A DNA stretch of 64,000 bases from Bifidobacterium colobi (GTDB lineage Bacteria; Actinomycetota; Actinomycetes; Actinomycetales; Bifidobacteriaceae). The stretch covers positions 434,001 to 498,000 of the forward strand of contig NZ_JAFEJU010000001.1 in the NCBI RefSeq assembly GCF_018555455.1. Direction: 5' to 3'. This document shows, piece by piece, positions 34,928 to 43,312 of the stretch (positions are counted from its first letter, which is position 1; every line of letters begins with the position of its first letter). A program made the position numbers and the translations under genes. The notes beneath the pieces were generated by a model. That model searched no databases and was not told the DNA's origin. It saw nothing but the letters and a program-made list of their open reading frames with translations.

Positions 34928-35509
34928 ATGAAGACGATTGCTGAATTGCGCGAGGAACGCATGCGCTCACATATCAGCCAGAGCGAGGCAGCTAAGACGA
35001 TGGGCACCACCCAGTCGGCGCTTTCACGCGCGGAACGCGAAGGCAATCCGACGCAGGATTTTCTGCAGCGTTATGAGCGCGCACTAGCGACTCTGGCCGG
35101 ACATACTCTCTCACGCAACACAACCGATGCAGAGGCGAATGTAGAAGCAGGAGTCGCGAATGCCTCGCAACCCACCGCACCAGCGAACAGCACTCTAGAA
35201 ATAGTTACGCTTAAACTCATCGTGTCTCGTCTTGCAGAGCGGCATCACATTGCTGAAATGTATGTATATGGATCAGTAGCACGCGGAGATGCAAGACCAG
35301 ACTCGGATGTGGACCTGATCTACCGTCTCAAACCTGGAGCATCTTACTCGATCATGGAGAAACAGCAGCTCATCGATGATCTGGAATCCATGCTTGGACG
35401 AACAGTATCCCTCATCTCTTATGACTCGTTACTGCGTCATGCCAAGCGCAGCCGCGCTAGCAAACGCTTTCTCGACCACATCACGCCTGACCTCATTAAG
35501 GTGGCATAA
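34928..35509 (+). CDS. XRE-MNT fusion antitoxin (nucleotidyltransferase)
   Basis: 193 residues in two parts. Residues ~1-60 form an XRE helix-turn-helix (ISQSEAAKTMGTTQSALSRAE). After an Ala/Thr-rich linker, residues ~95-190 are a minimal nucleotidyltransferase with the hallmark YGSVARGDARPDSDVDLIY (G-S and D-x-D). In characterised MntA-HepT systems the nucleotidyltransferase neutralises its HEPN toxin by adding AMP groups to a tyrosine. The fusion adds promoter binding, matching the palindrome upstream. Its stop overlaps the next start (TAATG), so the pair is translationally coupled. Confidence 0.88.
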   Translation: MKTIAELREERMRSHISQSEAAKTMGTTQSALSRAEREGNPTQDFLQRYERALATLAGHTLSRNTTDAEANVEAGVANASQPTAPANSTLEIVTLKLIVSRLAERHHIAEMYVYGSVARGDARPDSDVDLIYRLKPGASYSIMEKQQLIDDLESMLGRTVSLISYDSLLRHAKRSRASKRFLDHITPDLIKVA

Positions 35510-35883
35510 TGCAAACTACGATTCATCATCACGACCAAGTATTCCGAGATCAAAGTACGCTCATTCGCTTGCTTGATCATCTCATTAACGCCATCAACGA
35601 CATCGGCGACATACCATCATCTGCAGCGCTAGAGGATAACCGCATACGCTTTAACTCCGTAGCAATGGAAATGACACAAGTACAGGAATGTGCCCGCAGA
35701 CTTTCAGATAGCTTCCGCAGTACAATGCCAAATCTGCCTTGGGATGAATTGCGTGCGCTGCGCAACGTAATCGTCCATGATTATGGCGAAATCGATGTTG
35801 AATCACTGTACGATACCGTAACCAAGGATGCACCACATCTCGTTGCACAATTGCAGCCATTAGTCGATGCTATCGAAGACTAG
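35509..35883 (+). CDS. HEPN-domain toxin (HepT-like RNase)
   Basis: A 124-residue all-helical protein. The active-site motif R-N-V-I-V-H-D-Y (RX4HXY) occurs in LRALRNVIVHDYGEID near residue 85, where the Arg and His form the RNase site and the Tyr is the AMPylation target in studied HepT toxins. It directly follows the XRE-MNT gene with a one-base overlap, the standard order for MNT/HEPN toxin-antitoxin pairs. Substrate, probably RNA, is not known here. Confidence 0.88.
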   Translation: MQTTIHHHDQVFRDQSTLIRLLDHLINAINDIGDIPSSAALEDNRIRFNSVAMEMTQVQECARRLSDSFRSTMPNLPWDELRALRNVIVHDYGEIDVESLYDTVTKDAPHLVAQLQPLVDAIED

Positions 35884-35916
35884 TCACCACATATTAGGCC
35901 CAAACCATCTCAACCG

Positions 35917-36987
35917 CTACGACTTCTTAATGCTGTCGTCTGCCTCCGCAACCCCATCCACGGCAGGAATCCAGTCGCCGTAGCCTTGGGCCTCCATCTG
36001 CGAGCGCGGCACGAAGCGCAAGGCGGCGGAGTTCATGCAGTAGCGCAAGCCGCCACGGTCGGCCGGACCGTCCTCGAACACGTGACCCAGGTGAATCTGG
36101 GTTTCGGCGGTGCGCACCTCGATGCGGTCGCGGCCGGGGATGCGATGGTCCTCATGCTCGGTGAGCAGCGAGGCGGCGAGCGGGCGGGAGAACGCCGGCC
36201 AGCCACAGCCGGAATCGAACTTGTCGCGCGAGGAGAACAGCGGCTCACCGCTGACGATGTCCACGTAAATGCCGGGCTCGAACTCCTCATCATATTCGTT
36301 GACGAACGGGCGCTCGGTTGCGGCCAGCTGCGTGACCGCGAACTGCTCCAGCGTCAGATCCCAGATACGCTCCACATACTTCTGCCGGCGCTTCACGTTC
36401 GCGATTGCGGCGATCGGCACATGGCAGTAGCCGCCGGGATTGTTGATCAGATAATCCTGATGATGCGCCTCAGCCGGGTAGAAGTTCTTGAACGGCTCCA
36501 CCAGCACGGCCGGGCGCTGCGGCTGACGGTCCACCAGCTGCTCCAACGCCGCAATATATACAGCTTTCTGCGCATCATCCGTATAGAACATGCCGGTGCG
36601 ATACTGACGGCCGCGATCCTCGCCCTGCTGGTTCACGGAGAACGGATCGATCACCTCCAGGAACAGCAGCGACAGCGTGCGCAGACTCACCTGAGACGGG
36701 TCGAATACCACCTTCACCGTCTCGGCAGCATCGGTTTCACCGGCACACACCTGCTCATAGGTGGGCGACTCCACCGTGGACTGCGCGTAACCGACTGTGG
36801 TGTCCACTGCGCCATCCACGTTCTGGAAGTATCGTTCCAAGCCCCAGAAGCAGCCGCCGGCGAAGTATGCGGTCTGCGTGTTAGGCTGCGCCTGCGGTGA
36901 CTGTGCGGCGACGGTCGAGCCGGCATTGGCAGCAGCCGCGTCTACGTTCGCACCTGCATTATTCGAAGTATTCACATTCTCGCTCAT
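35917..36987 (-). CDS. msrAB: Bifunctional methionine sulfoxide reductase MsrA-MsrB
   Basis: Repairs oxidised methionine. About 356 residues: an Asn/Ala/Gln-rich N-terminus (~38 residues), MsrA with the catalytic AGGCFWGLE and GY-AQ segment and AEAHHQDYL, then MsrB with [11 protein letters not shown] and the catalytic Cys in RYCMNSAAL. The two reductases act on the S and R diastereomers. MsrB appears to lack the CxxC zinc pairs. The start at 36987 ([10 protein letters not shown]) is chosen; the frame stays open upstream but that stretch overlaps the divergent gene. Cytosolic; no signal peptide. Confidence 0.94.
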   Translation of the reverse strand: MSENVNTSNNAGANVDAAAANAGSTVAAQSPQAQPNTQTAYFAGGCFWGLERYFQNVDGAVDTTVGYAQSTVESPTYEQVCAGETDAAETVKVVFDPSQVSLRTLSLLFLEVIDPFSVNQQGEDRGRQYRTGMFYTDDAQKAVYIAALEQLVDRQPQRPAVLVEPFKNFYPAEAHHQDYLINNPGGYCHVPIAAIANVKRRQKYVERIWDLTLEQFAVTQLAATERPFVNEYDEEFEPGIYVDIVSGEPLFSSRDKFDSGCGWPAFSRPLAASLLTEHEDHRIPGRDRIEVRTAETQIHLGHVFEDGPADRGGLRYCMNSAALRFVPRSQMEAQGYGDWIPAVDGVAEADDSIKKS

Positions 36988-37038
36988 ACGTCTCACGTTA
37001 CTCTGCACAACTACTCGGCACGGAATATGCTTGAGATT

Positions 37039-37377
37039 ATGAGCAACGCGAATAATGAAGCACATCGGTCCCCTGCAGAAACCAAGCCACAGCAGCAGCC
37101 GAAAGCAACATGGACTCGGGCATCCGGACCAAAGCAGGCACGGCTGACCATTGCGGTCACTGCTGTTGCGGTAGTGCTGATTGCGCTCGGGCTCGGCTTC
37201 TTTGTGAGCTGGGGATTGGCAGCAATCGCGGTAATCATCATGGTTCCGGGAGCGATTTCGCTGGCGATTATCGCCAAGCATCCGGAGTCGACGGGCGGGC
37301 GCAGTATGCTCGGCATCTCCAACCCGGATACGTTGCTGGATCCGCTGCGCCGACCAAGCGAGCGTCGCGGAAAGTAG
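37039..37377 (+). CDS. Small membrane protein of unknown function
   Basis: About 112 residues with a polar N-terminus and two adjacent hydrophobic helices ([19 protein letters not shown] and [20 protein letters not shown]), then a basic C-terminal tail. It is divergent from msrAB and convergent with the YddG-like gene. The ATG at 37039 (MSNANNEA) or the in-frame ATG at 37027 could be used; neither has a strong ribosome site. I do not recognise a family beyond two-helix actinobacterial membrane proteins. Confidence 0.65.
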   Translation: MSNANNEAHRSPAETKPQQQPKATWTRASGPKQARLTIAVTAVAVVLIALGLGFFVSWGLAAIAVIIMVPGAISLAIIAKHPESTGGRSMLGISNPDTLLDPLRRPSERRGK

Positions 37378-37394
37378 TCAGAGCTGACTGCTGA

Positions 37395-38411
37395 CTATTT
37401 GCGCGCGCTGACCACGTAGTTCAACACCGAACCAGCGGCCACGAGCAGCGCGCCGAACCAGAACGGCACCGACAGTGCAAGGCCCAGCAGCGCGGCGCTG
37501 GCACCGGTGGACAGCACCGGCGTGGCATAGGAAGCGATGGCCAAGCGTTCCATCGAACCATGCAGGATGCCGTAGCCCCAGCAAGCGTACCCGCCCGCAA
37601 TCACCACGGCAGTAATCACCACAAACAGCCAAGCCTTGAGACTCGGCGCATGAGCCGGCATACCTTGGCCGGAAGCGAAGTGGATAATCCACAGCGCCAC
37701 GGCTACGCACGGGAAGAATACCGAGGTACCGTCTACGCCCTTGGACCATGCCGGCGTGAACACTGCATAAATCGACCATGCAAAGGCACCCAGAAACGCC
37801 AGCACATACGGCAGCGGGTTTTGCGCGATGTGCGCGGCCGCCGCATGCCAGTCGAGCCCGGAATTACCGCCGACCGCCAGCACCACGCCGGCTGTGGCCA
37901 CAATCGCCCCCGGCAGAACCTTCAGCACCGCGTGCCGGCGACGGGAGACACCGGCGGCAAGCAGTACCATCATCGTCGGCCACAGATAGTTGACCAAACT
38001 CACCTCAACCGATGCGGCATCGGTGGAAGCCAAGCCCAACGAGAGCGAAATCGAGGATTCGTAGAACACGAACAGCAGGCCACCGGCGATCAGATACTTG
38101 CGCGGGAACTCCTTGAGCGGCGCCGGACGGCGGAAAATCAGTAGCAGAATGCCGCCGAATGTGTAGATCAGGGCGGAACCGAGCGTGGCACCGAAGCCCT
38201 CGGATACGATGCGCACCGTGCCGGCCATGAAGCTCCACAGCACAATCGCCATCAAGCCTACGACCGTTGCACCCGAGGAGACTACGTGGCCGCCTGCCAA
38301 GTTCGGATGATTGCTGGCATCGCTGTTCGCGTGACTTGCATTGTTGTGTACGTTGTTCGCGTTACTTTGCGCGTTCTGTGCGTTCTGTGCGTTCTGCCTG
38401 CTCTCCGTCAC
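37395..38411 (-). CDS. YddG-like aromatic amino-acid exporter (EamA family)
   Basis: A 338-residue membrane protein with ten helices. It resembles E. coli YddG along its length: AIVLWSFMAGTVRIVSEGFG, LIAGGLLFVFYESSISLSLG, VEVSLVNYLWPTMMVLL, GAFAWSIYAVFTP and the final YATPVLSTGASAALLGL. YddG exports aromatic amino acids and related compounds. The cytosolic N-terminus is unusual, about 45 Asn/Ala/His-rich residues beginning with NAQ triplets encoded by a 9-bp tandem repeat near 38378-38398. Substrate assignment is by similarity from memory. Confidence 0.88.
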   Translation of the reverse strand: MTESRQNAQNAQNAQSNANNVHNNASHANSDASNHPNLAGGHVVSSGATVVGLMAIVLWSFMAGTVRIVSEGFGATLGSALIYTFGGILLLIFRRPAPLKEFPRKYLIAGGLLFVFYESSISLSLGLASTDAASVEVSLVNYLWPTMMVLLAAGVSRRRHAVLKVLPGAIVATAGVVLAVGGNSGLDWHAAAAHIAQNPLPYVLAFLGAFAWSIYAVFTPAWSKGVDGTSVFFPCVAVALWIIHFASGQGMPAHAPSLKAWLFVVITAVVIAGGYACWGYGILHGSMERLAIASYATPVLSTGASAALLGLALSVPFWFGALLVAAGSVLNYVVSARK

Positions 38412-38570
38412 CGCGTTCCCCTTGTTTTCCGCTGTTCCCGCTGTTGTTCCGTGGCCACTCTACCCATCGGACGTGTACAACGCGGGCGTACCCTGCATGG
38501 ACATACGCTGTGTATGCCAGCTGCTGCATGCGCGGCATATGTTGCATACGCTGCATACGCCGCGCACGCA

Positions 38571-38690
38571 TCGCGTACATCGCATACGCATCGCGTACAT
38601 CGCATACGCATCGCACACGCATCGCATACGCATCGCATACATCACACACGCATCGCACGCATCGCGTACGCTGCCCTCGTTTCGCCTCCT
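38571..38690. repeat. CGCATACGCATCG-type tandem repeat (about 20-bp period)
   Basis: The 20-bp unit TCGCGTACATCGCATACGCA occurs twice exactly from 38571, then in shortened and mutated forms to about 38690. It is low-complexity non-coding DNA that leaves three frames open by chance. Confidence 0.8.
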
Positions 38691-38704
38691 CCCCTCCGCA
38701 CATC

Positions 38705-38814
38705 GTCCGTATGTACGCGCAAATTACGGACCGTGCGCATACATACGGACGATTATGGCGGCAAAAACACCCGTTTGTACGCGCAGCCATCGTCGTTTGC
38801 GCGTACATACGGAC
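38705..38814. repeat. Array of four alternating inverted motifs
   Basis: GTCCGTATGTACGCGCAAA (38705-38723) is matched by its exact complement at 38796-38814. Between them lie GTGCGCATACATACGGAC (38733-38750, inverted) and CGTTTGTACGCGCA (38772-38785, direct). So the motif alternates forward, reverse, forward, reverse. Confidence 0.85.
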
Positions 38815-38841
38815 AAACACACAGGCAAACACACAAACAAA

Positions 38842-38876
38842 AAATGCCGAGCGAGGTATTGCCTCACTCGGCATTT
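38842..38876 (-). terminator. Terminator hairpin
   Basis: AAATGCCGAGCGAGG (38842-38856) and CCTCACTCGGCATTT (38862-38876) pair with one mismatch. On the minus strand it is followed by TTTTTTGTTTG, fitting termination of hsp20 transcripts. Confidence 0.75.
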
Positions 38877-39209
38877 CTATTGGCTCTGTTTCCCGCCGCC
38901 CGTCATACTAGTCAGCGTAGAAAACGTAGAACGGGCAGCGCAGGAAACATCCCCTGCACAGGAACTTCAGCTCGAATCAGCCCAGTCGATTGCCTCCTCG
39001 TTCGGAGGCTGGCCCGGCGAACAACGCCGCCGGGCCATATGCTTCACAGCTGAGCTTCAGAACGAAGTTCGATGGGATTGAGCCTCAGTGCTTTCAGTCC
39101 CGCAAGAACGGACTTCGCTTCGCGAAGACTCAATCCGACCTTCGCAGATACTATCGCACCTGCTCAGGCTGAGCCTACGAACAGTCCATTGAACTGTCCG
39201 CTTAACGCA

Positions 39210-39725
39210 TCAGCCCTCAATCGCGATCTGATGCTTGGACTCGACTTGCGGCTGAGCTTGAATCTTCGGAACCTGGATGCACAGCGTGCCGTTGTTGTAG
39301 CTGGCGTGAATGTCGGATTCCTTCACGTCGTCGCCAACGTAGAAGCTACGAGAGCAAGAGCCCATGTAGCGTTCGCGACGCAGCCAACGACCCTCATCGG
39401 AAGCGCAAGCGCACTTCTGATCGGAAGCCTGAGCGTTCTCGCCGTTCGCGGACTCAGGAGCCTTATCCTCATGCTCGCTGGTGCGAGATGCGGACACGGT
39501 CAGATAGCCGTTGTTGAGTTCGAGCTTGATATCGTCCTTCTTGAAGCCAGGCATATCGATGTCAACGTCATAGCCGTTGGCAGTCTCACGCACATCCGTG
39601 TTCATCATGTTCGCCGGCATGGCCGCAGCCACCTGGTTGTCCATGTTGCGCCAACCCTCAAAGAACGGATCGTCGAACAGATCAGAGAACATCGTGTCAT
39701 TCATCAAAGCCGGAAACATTGCCAT
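39210..39725 (-). CDS. Small heat-shock protein, Hsp20/alpha-crystallin family
   Basis: A 171-residue ATP-independent chaperone. The alpha-crystallin domain runs from about residue 45 to 155 (NGYDVDIDMPGFKKDDIKLELNNGYL, SFYVGDDVKESDIHASYNNGTLCIQVPK), followed by a short tail. A charged insertion with several Ala/Glu residues and one CAC segment sits between strands. The start at 39725 has AGGAGTACCG upstream. No CIRCE-type inverted repeat was found; heat-shock control is expected but not visible. Confidence 0.94.
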   Translation of the reverse strand: MAMFPALMNDTMFSDLFDDPFFEGWRNMDNQVAAAMPANMMNTDVRETANGYDVDIDMPGFKKDDIKLELNNGYLTVSASRTSEHEDKAPESANGENAQASDQKCACASDEGRWLRRERYMGSCSRSFYVGDDVKESDIHASYNNGTLCIQVPKIQAQPQVESKHQIAIEG

Positions 39726-39945
39726 AATCGGTACTCCTCAACTAGGAGAGAACCTGTTTGGCTACCAGCCGCCAGCCCCATACAGGACCGGCAACGGTTA
39801 TCGTGGCAGGTTCCGGAACCCTCTCGGGCTCTCAACCTTTGACCTTCACTTCACCCAATTCCCGGCGGCGGCAATCATTCCGAAGTTTTACCCACAGTGA
39901 AATTGCGCAGAATCAGGATTACGAGCCGCAAACAGTGTGCGCACT

Positions 39946-40053
39946 TGACTGTAGGAATTTCAACACTGACTGTAGGTTTTTGAACGTATTTCGTTGGAAA
40001 TCCTTCAGTCAGTGTTCATTCTCCTACAGTCAACGTCCAGAATCCTTCAGTCA
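39946..40053. repeat. Second mirror-image array with exact 21-bp spacing
   Basis: Direct motifs TGACTGTAGG start at 39946 and 39967. Inverted motifs (CCTTCAGTCA, CCTACAGTCA, CCTTCAGTCA) end at 40011, 40032 and 40053. All steps are 21 bp. The centre, GTATTTCGTT at about 39986-39995, matches the centre of the array at 7363-7492. It lies between hsp20 and the end of telA. Confidence 0.85.
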
Positions 40054-40125
40054 GCCAGGCTACGCGGAATATACGGGCGCTAACCTCGGAAACCACGCAA
40101 ACAACACCTGGGAAACCCCGCAAAC

Positions 40126-41301
40126 TCACATCTGCTGGGCGTTTTCGATCAGCGCGTTCTTCAGGTCGGACTCGATCTGGCGCATCTTGACCTGCGCGGC
40201 CTCGCGGTTGGCCTTGCCCTCCCGCTGGATCTGCACGGTTTCCTTCAGGGTGGCGATGAGCTCGGAGTTGATCTTCTCCAGCGTCTCGATTTCCACCACG
40301 GAACGCTGGTTGGCCTTCTCCGCGTCCACCGCGCCCTTGTGCAGAGCGGCCGCGTTCTTCTGCAGCAGCTTGTTGGTCACGTCATCGGCCTTGTTCTGCA
40401 GGTCCAGGGCCTTGCGCTGGTTGGACAGGCCCAGCGCGATCACCATCTGGCTCTTCCACACCGGAATCGTGGTGGAGATGGTGGTGTCGATCTTGTCCAC
40501 AATCGTCTGGTCAGCGTTCTGGATGATCTTGATCTGCGGCGCGGTCTGCAGGGTCACCACGGAAATGCGGTCCAGGTCATCCAAGCGCTTTTCGAAACGG
40601 TCCAGCTTGGACTTGAAGTCCTTCAGCAGCTGCGCCTGCATCGGATCGCCGCTCTTGGCCGCCTCAGCCTCCAAGGCAGGCAGCTGGGTGGCACGGAAGT
40701 CGGCGAGCGCCTTCTTGCCGGCCAGCACGGTAATCTTCAGTTCGCGGTACTGCTGCGCGTTCTGCGTGTACATGGTGTCGTACATCGAAATGTCGGCAAC
40801 CAAGCGCGACTGCGCCGCCTCAAGCTTCACGATGATCTCATCGATCTGCGCATCGACCTTCTGGTAGCGGCGGCGCAGCTTATCGATGGAGACGGCCACC
40901 TGCCCCAGAATCGGAATCTTGCGGAAGCCGCCGAGCTCGGCCTCATCGATGGTCACGAGCATGGTGTTGAGCAGTTCGCCGGCCTCGCCGGTGTCTTTGG
41001 AACGGGTTTCGGACAGGATTTCGTCCGCGAACGTGGAGGTGGCACGCTGGGCGTCCTTGCCGTAGGAGGATTCGATGCCTTCGCGCGTGAAATCGATGCC
41101 GCCGGCAATCTGTGCGATCTGCTGTTGATCGGCTTCAGGCAGCTTGGCAATCTGCTGGTCCGGGGTCAGCGCGGCTGCGGCCTGTGCCTCGGCGGTAGTG
41201 GGTACCAATGCGCCATTCGCCGCGCCAACGCCGGTGCCAAGCGCCGGGTTGGTGACTGCGTTGCCTTTGGCAAGGTCTGCGAGAGTGATTTGTGTGGTCA
41301 T
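40126..41301 (-). CDS. TelA-like protein (toxic anion resistance family)
   Basis: A 391-residue, largely alpha-helical cytosolic protein of the TelA/YaaN family (PF05816), linked to tellurite and envelope-stress resistance in other bacteria but mechanistically unknown. Core signatures include IPILGQVAVSIDKLRRRYQKVDAQID, a long coiled-coil region (QLPALEAEAAKSGDPMQAQLLKDF split by a loop) and TISTTIPVWKSQMVIALGL. The start at 41301 has AAAGGAACCCAC upstream. Last gene of a four-gene operon; a 101-base gap separates it from the preceding gene. Confidence 0.9.
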   Translation of the reverse strand: MTTQITLADLAKGNAVTNPALGTGVGAANGALVPTTAEAQAAAALTPDQQIAKLPEADQQQIAQIAGGIDFTREGIESSYGKDAQRATSTFADEILSETRSKDTGEAGELLNTMLVTIDEAELGGFRKIPILGQVAVSIDKLRRRYQKVDAQIDEIIVKLEAAQSRLVADISMYDTMYTQNAQQYRELKITVLAGKKALADFRATQLPALEAEAAKSGDPMQAQLLKDFKSKLDRFEKRLDDLDRISVVTLQTAPQIKIIQNADQTIVDKIDTTISTTIPVWKSQMVIALGLSNQRKALDLQNKADDVTNKLLQKNAAALHKGAVDAEKANQRSVVEIETLEKINSELIATLKETVQIQREGKANREAAQVKMRQIESDLKNALIENAQQM

Positions 41302-41402
41302 GTGGGTTCCTTTCGTAACGACTGTGATTGATGACGGCGGATGCTCCCCTTCGTCAGCTTGTGCTGACAGCCCCTCCACCAAGAGAAGCCAGAGCAAAAG
41401 AG

Positions 41403-42509
41403 CTACTGCTGTAAGTCGACGCCTTTCAGAGTGGTGATGAGCTGTTGCATGGCATCGTTGTTGGGCAGTTCGGAAACGGCTGGAACCTGCTCAAGGGTGC
41501 CGGGTACGCCAAAGCGCTTGATGGAGTCGGTGCCGGCGAAGTTGGCGGCCCGGAAGCCGTGACGCTCCCATGCGAGCTTCTGCACTTTCTGGCTCTTCAG
41601 CAGATTCAGCAACTTGGTACCTTTATCGTCCAGTGCCATCAATGTGTGTGTGCTCCACACGGTCGGCGTGGGGTAGACGACCACCACGTCATCCTTGATT
41701 TGCTTGAACGCGTCCGGCTGGTTCACTGCCAGGTCCAGCAGCTGTGATTCGTAGCCCACCATCATCGGCTTCGAGCCCACGCCGAGGGTCAGGAACTGGT
41801 TGAACGCGTCTTCCGACGAGGTTTCCATCCAACCCGACTTGGCGAAGATCGCCTTGATCTTCTCCCCGTCGCGTGCCACGGATTCTGTGGTGGCCGGCTG
41901 CCCGCCGTTCATCACGGTGGCAATCAGCGCCGCATATTCGTTGCCCGAGTTTGATTGCACCGGGTCGGTGGAGTCGATGCGGAACTGTCCGTAGCCGTTC
42001 GCATAGCCCACGTCCACCCATGTTTTGTTGTTGACCATGGCATCCACGGCTTTGGCCATGTCCATGTGGTACGCGCCGGCATCGTCCTTGGTGATTAATC
42101 CGCCGGCGACCAGTCCTTCAGCCACTGTCTTGTGCGTGTAGAGCACAATCGGCGAATTGAATACGATGTCGCTTTGCGTGGCTTTCACACCCTTGGCTTT
42201 GCCGTATTCCACCGCTGCGCGCGAAGAGGGGAACAGGTAGTCCATGCCTTTGGCGTCGGCATCCATCATGGCCAGCGATCCGGCCTTGCGGTAGTCCACG
42301 TTGAGGCCTTGTTCGGCAGCGAGCGACTTGAATTTGGCGTCGTCGAAGAGCCCGATTTTCTCGCCGCCCAGGTAACCGTTCACGGTGACTTGTTCGACGG
42401 GCGCGGCTGGCTTCGGCTGGGCTTGGCGCCACACCAAGGTGCCACAGATCACCGCCACTACCGCAAGTAAGGCGATAAGTCCGATGATTTTTGACTTTGA
42501 TAGTTTCAT
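41403..42509 (-). CDS. Membrane-anchored substrate-binding-like protein
   Basis: 368 residues. One N-terminal helix (IIGLIALLAVVAVICGTLVW) acts as signal anchor; there is no lipobox. The rest resembles the type 2 periplasmic-binding fold (VNGYLGGEKIGLF, SSRAAVEYGKAKGV, IVLYTHKTVAEGLV, VDVGYANGYGQFRIDSTDPVQSNSGNEYAAL). The same sequence pattern (SATQSNSGAS) recurs in the vWA protein of this operon, so the two binding domains are probably paralogues. It overlaps the xpaC-like gene by four bases. No permease is encoded, so it is not an ordinary ABC component. Confidence 0.82.
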   Translation of the reverse strand: MKLSKSKIIGLIALLAVVAVICGTLVWRQAQPKPAAPVEQVTVNGYLGGEKIGLFDDAKFKSLAAEQGLNVDYRKAGSLAMMDADAKGMDYLFPSSRAAVEYGKAKGVKATQSDIVFNSPIVLYTHKTVAEGLVAGGLITKDDAGAYHMDMAKAVDAMVNNKTWVDVGYANGYGQFRIDSTDPVQSNSGNEYAALIATVMNGGQPATTESVARDGEKIKAIFAKSGWMETSSEDAFNQFLTLGVGSKPMMVGYESQLLDLAVNQPDAFKQIKDDVVVVYPTPTVWSTHTLMALDDKGTKLLNLLKSQKVQKLAWERHGFRAANFAGTDSIKRFGVPGTLEQVPAVSELPNNDAMQQLITTLKGVDLQQ

Positions 42510-43312
42510 TGCTGCTGCTCCTGCTGCCCTTCCGCCGACTGTTGTGCTGGCTTGGACTGCACTGGTTCCTTCTGAGGCTGATTCGCGTTCGCCCAGCTCA
42601 GTCGATCGAATTGTTCCAATTGATTCGATTGCTCACGCTGATTCGTCAGCTGAGGCTGCGCTGGCCTCTGCTGCGGCTGCGACTGCGGCTGCGCTGACTG
42701 CTGTGTGGCAGCATATCCATCCATGCGCGCCAGTCGCTGAATCGCATCGGAGTCAGCGGCGATGCCCAAGGTTTTCGCACTGACCGCACGGCTCAGTTCA
42801 CCGGCCGCAGTCTGCTCAAGTACTTGTAATGCTTCGATGGTTTCCGTGCGCGCCTTGGCGATTTGATCGCGCGCGCCCGAGCTTTCCACATCCACGTAGG
42901 AGCGCAGCAGCTGTTCGGTCTGTTCGCCGTACACGGTGACGTAGTGGCGCAGCGTCTGATAGGCGGACGTGTCACGCGTCACATAGTTCACCAAGTCGCG
43001 CGTGGCCACAATAAAATCGTTGGACTCCGCGCGCACGGCTGGATCGCGTACTTGGGAGGTCAGTGCGGCGATTGAGCGTAGGCGAGTGTTCGCAGCGTCG
43101 ATGGCATCGGCCGCCTTCTGCCCGTTCGGCAACGCGGAGGCCAGCATTTTGCCGATTCGTCGCTCAGGTTCGGTCAATGTGGAAACCGCCACATACCCAA
43201 GCCCTGCGAGCACCACGGCCACGCCGGTGCCCACAATGCCGCCGCCGGCCAGCCAGAAGCCAAAGCCGGCGAGCGCCAGCCCGGCCACGAATCCGCAGAT
43301 TACTTGAAGCAT
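42506..43312 (-). CDS. XpaC-like protein
   Basis: 268 residues with two adjacent N-terminal hydrophobic segments (VICGFVAGLALAGFGFWLA and GIVGTGVAVVLAGLGYVAV), a helical middle (RSIAALTSQVRDPAVRAESNDFI, TLRHYVTVYGEQTEQLLRSYVDVE) and a Gln/Pro-rich C-terminus. It fits the XpaC (PF10112) family, which commonly neighbours telA-like genes in Firmicutes (xpaC-yaaN). Its function is unknown. The start shares a base with the stop of the upstream vWA gene, and its stop overlaps the next start, so translation is coupled. Confidence 0.82.
   Translation of the reverse strand: MLQVICGFVAGLALAGFGFWLAGGGIVGTGVAVVLAGLGYVAVSTLTEPERRIGKMLASALPNGQKAADAIDAANTRLRSIAALTSQVRDPAVRAESNDFIVATRDLVNYVTRDTSAYQTLRHYVTVYGEQTEQLLRSYVDVESSGARDQIAKARTETIEALQVLEQTAAGELSRAVSAKTLGIAADSDAIQRLARMDGYAATQQSAQPQSQPQQRPAQPQLTNQREQSNQLEQFDRLSWANANQPQKEPVQSKPAQQSAEGQQEQQQ

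Noticed and set aside
38286..38700. Promoter-proximal mobile element insertion
   Set aside because: No transposase or flanking duplication; the tract is simple repeat DNA.
38267..39081. Three overlapping plus-strand frames through the CGCATACG tract
   Set aside because: They arise from the tandem repeat, giving low-complexity His/Arg/Ile peptides in all frames.
40339..41331. 330-codon open frame opposite telA
   Set aside because: Shadow of the TelA reading, no ribosome site or recognisable domain.
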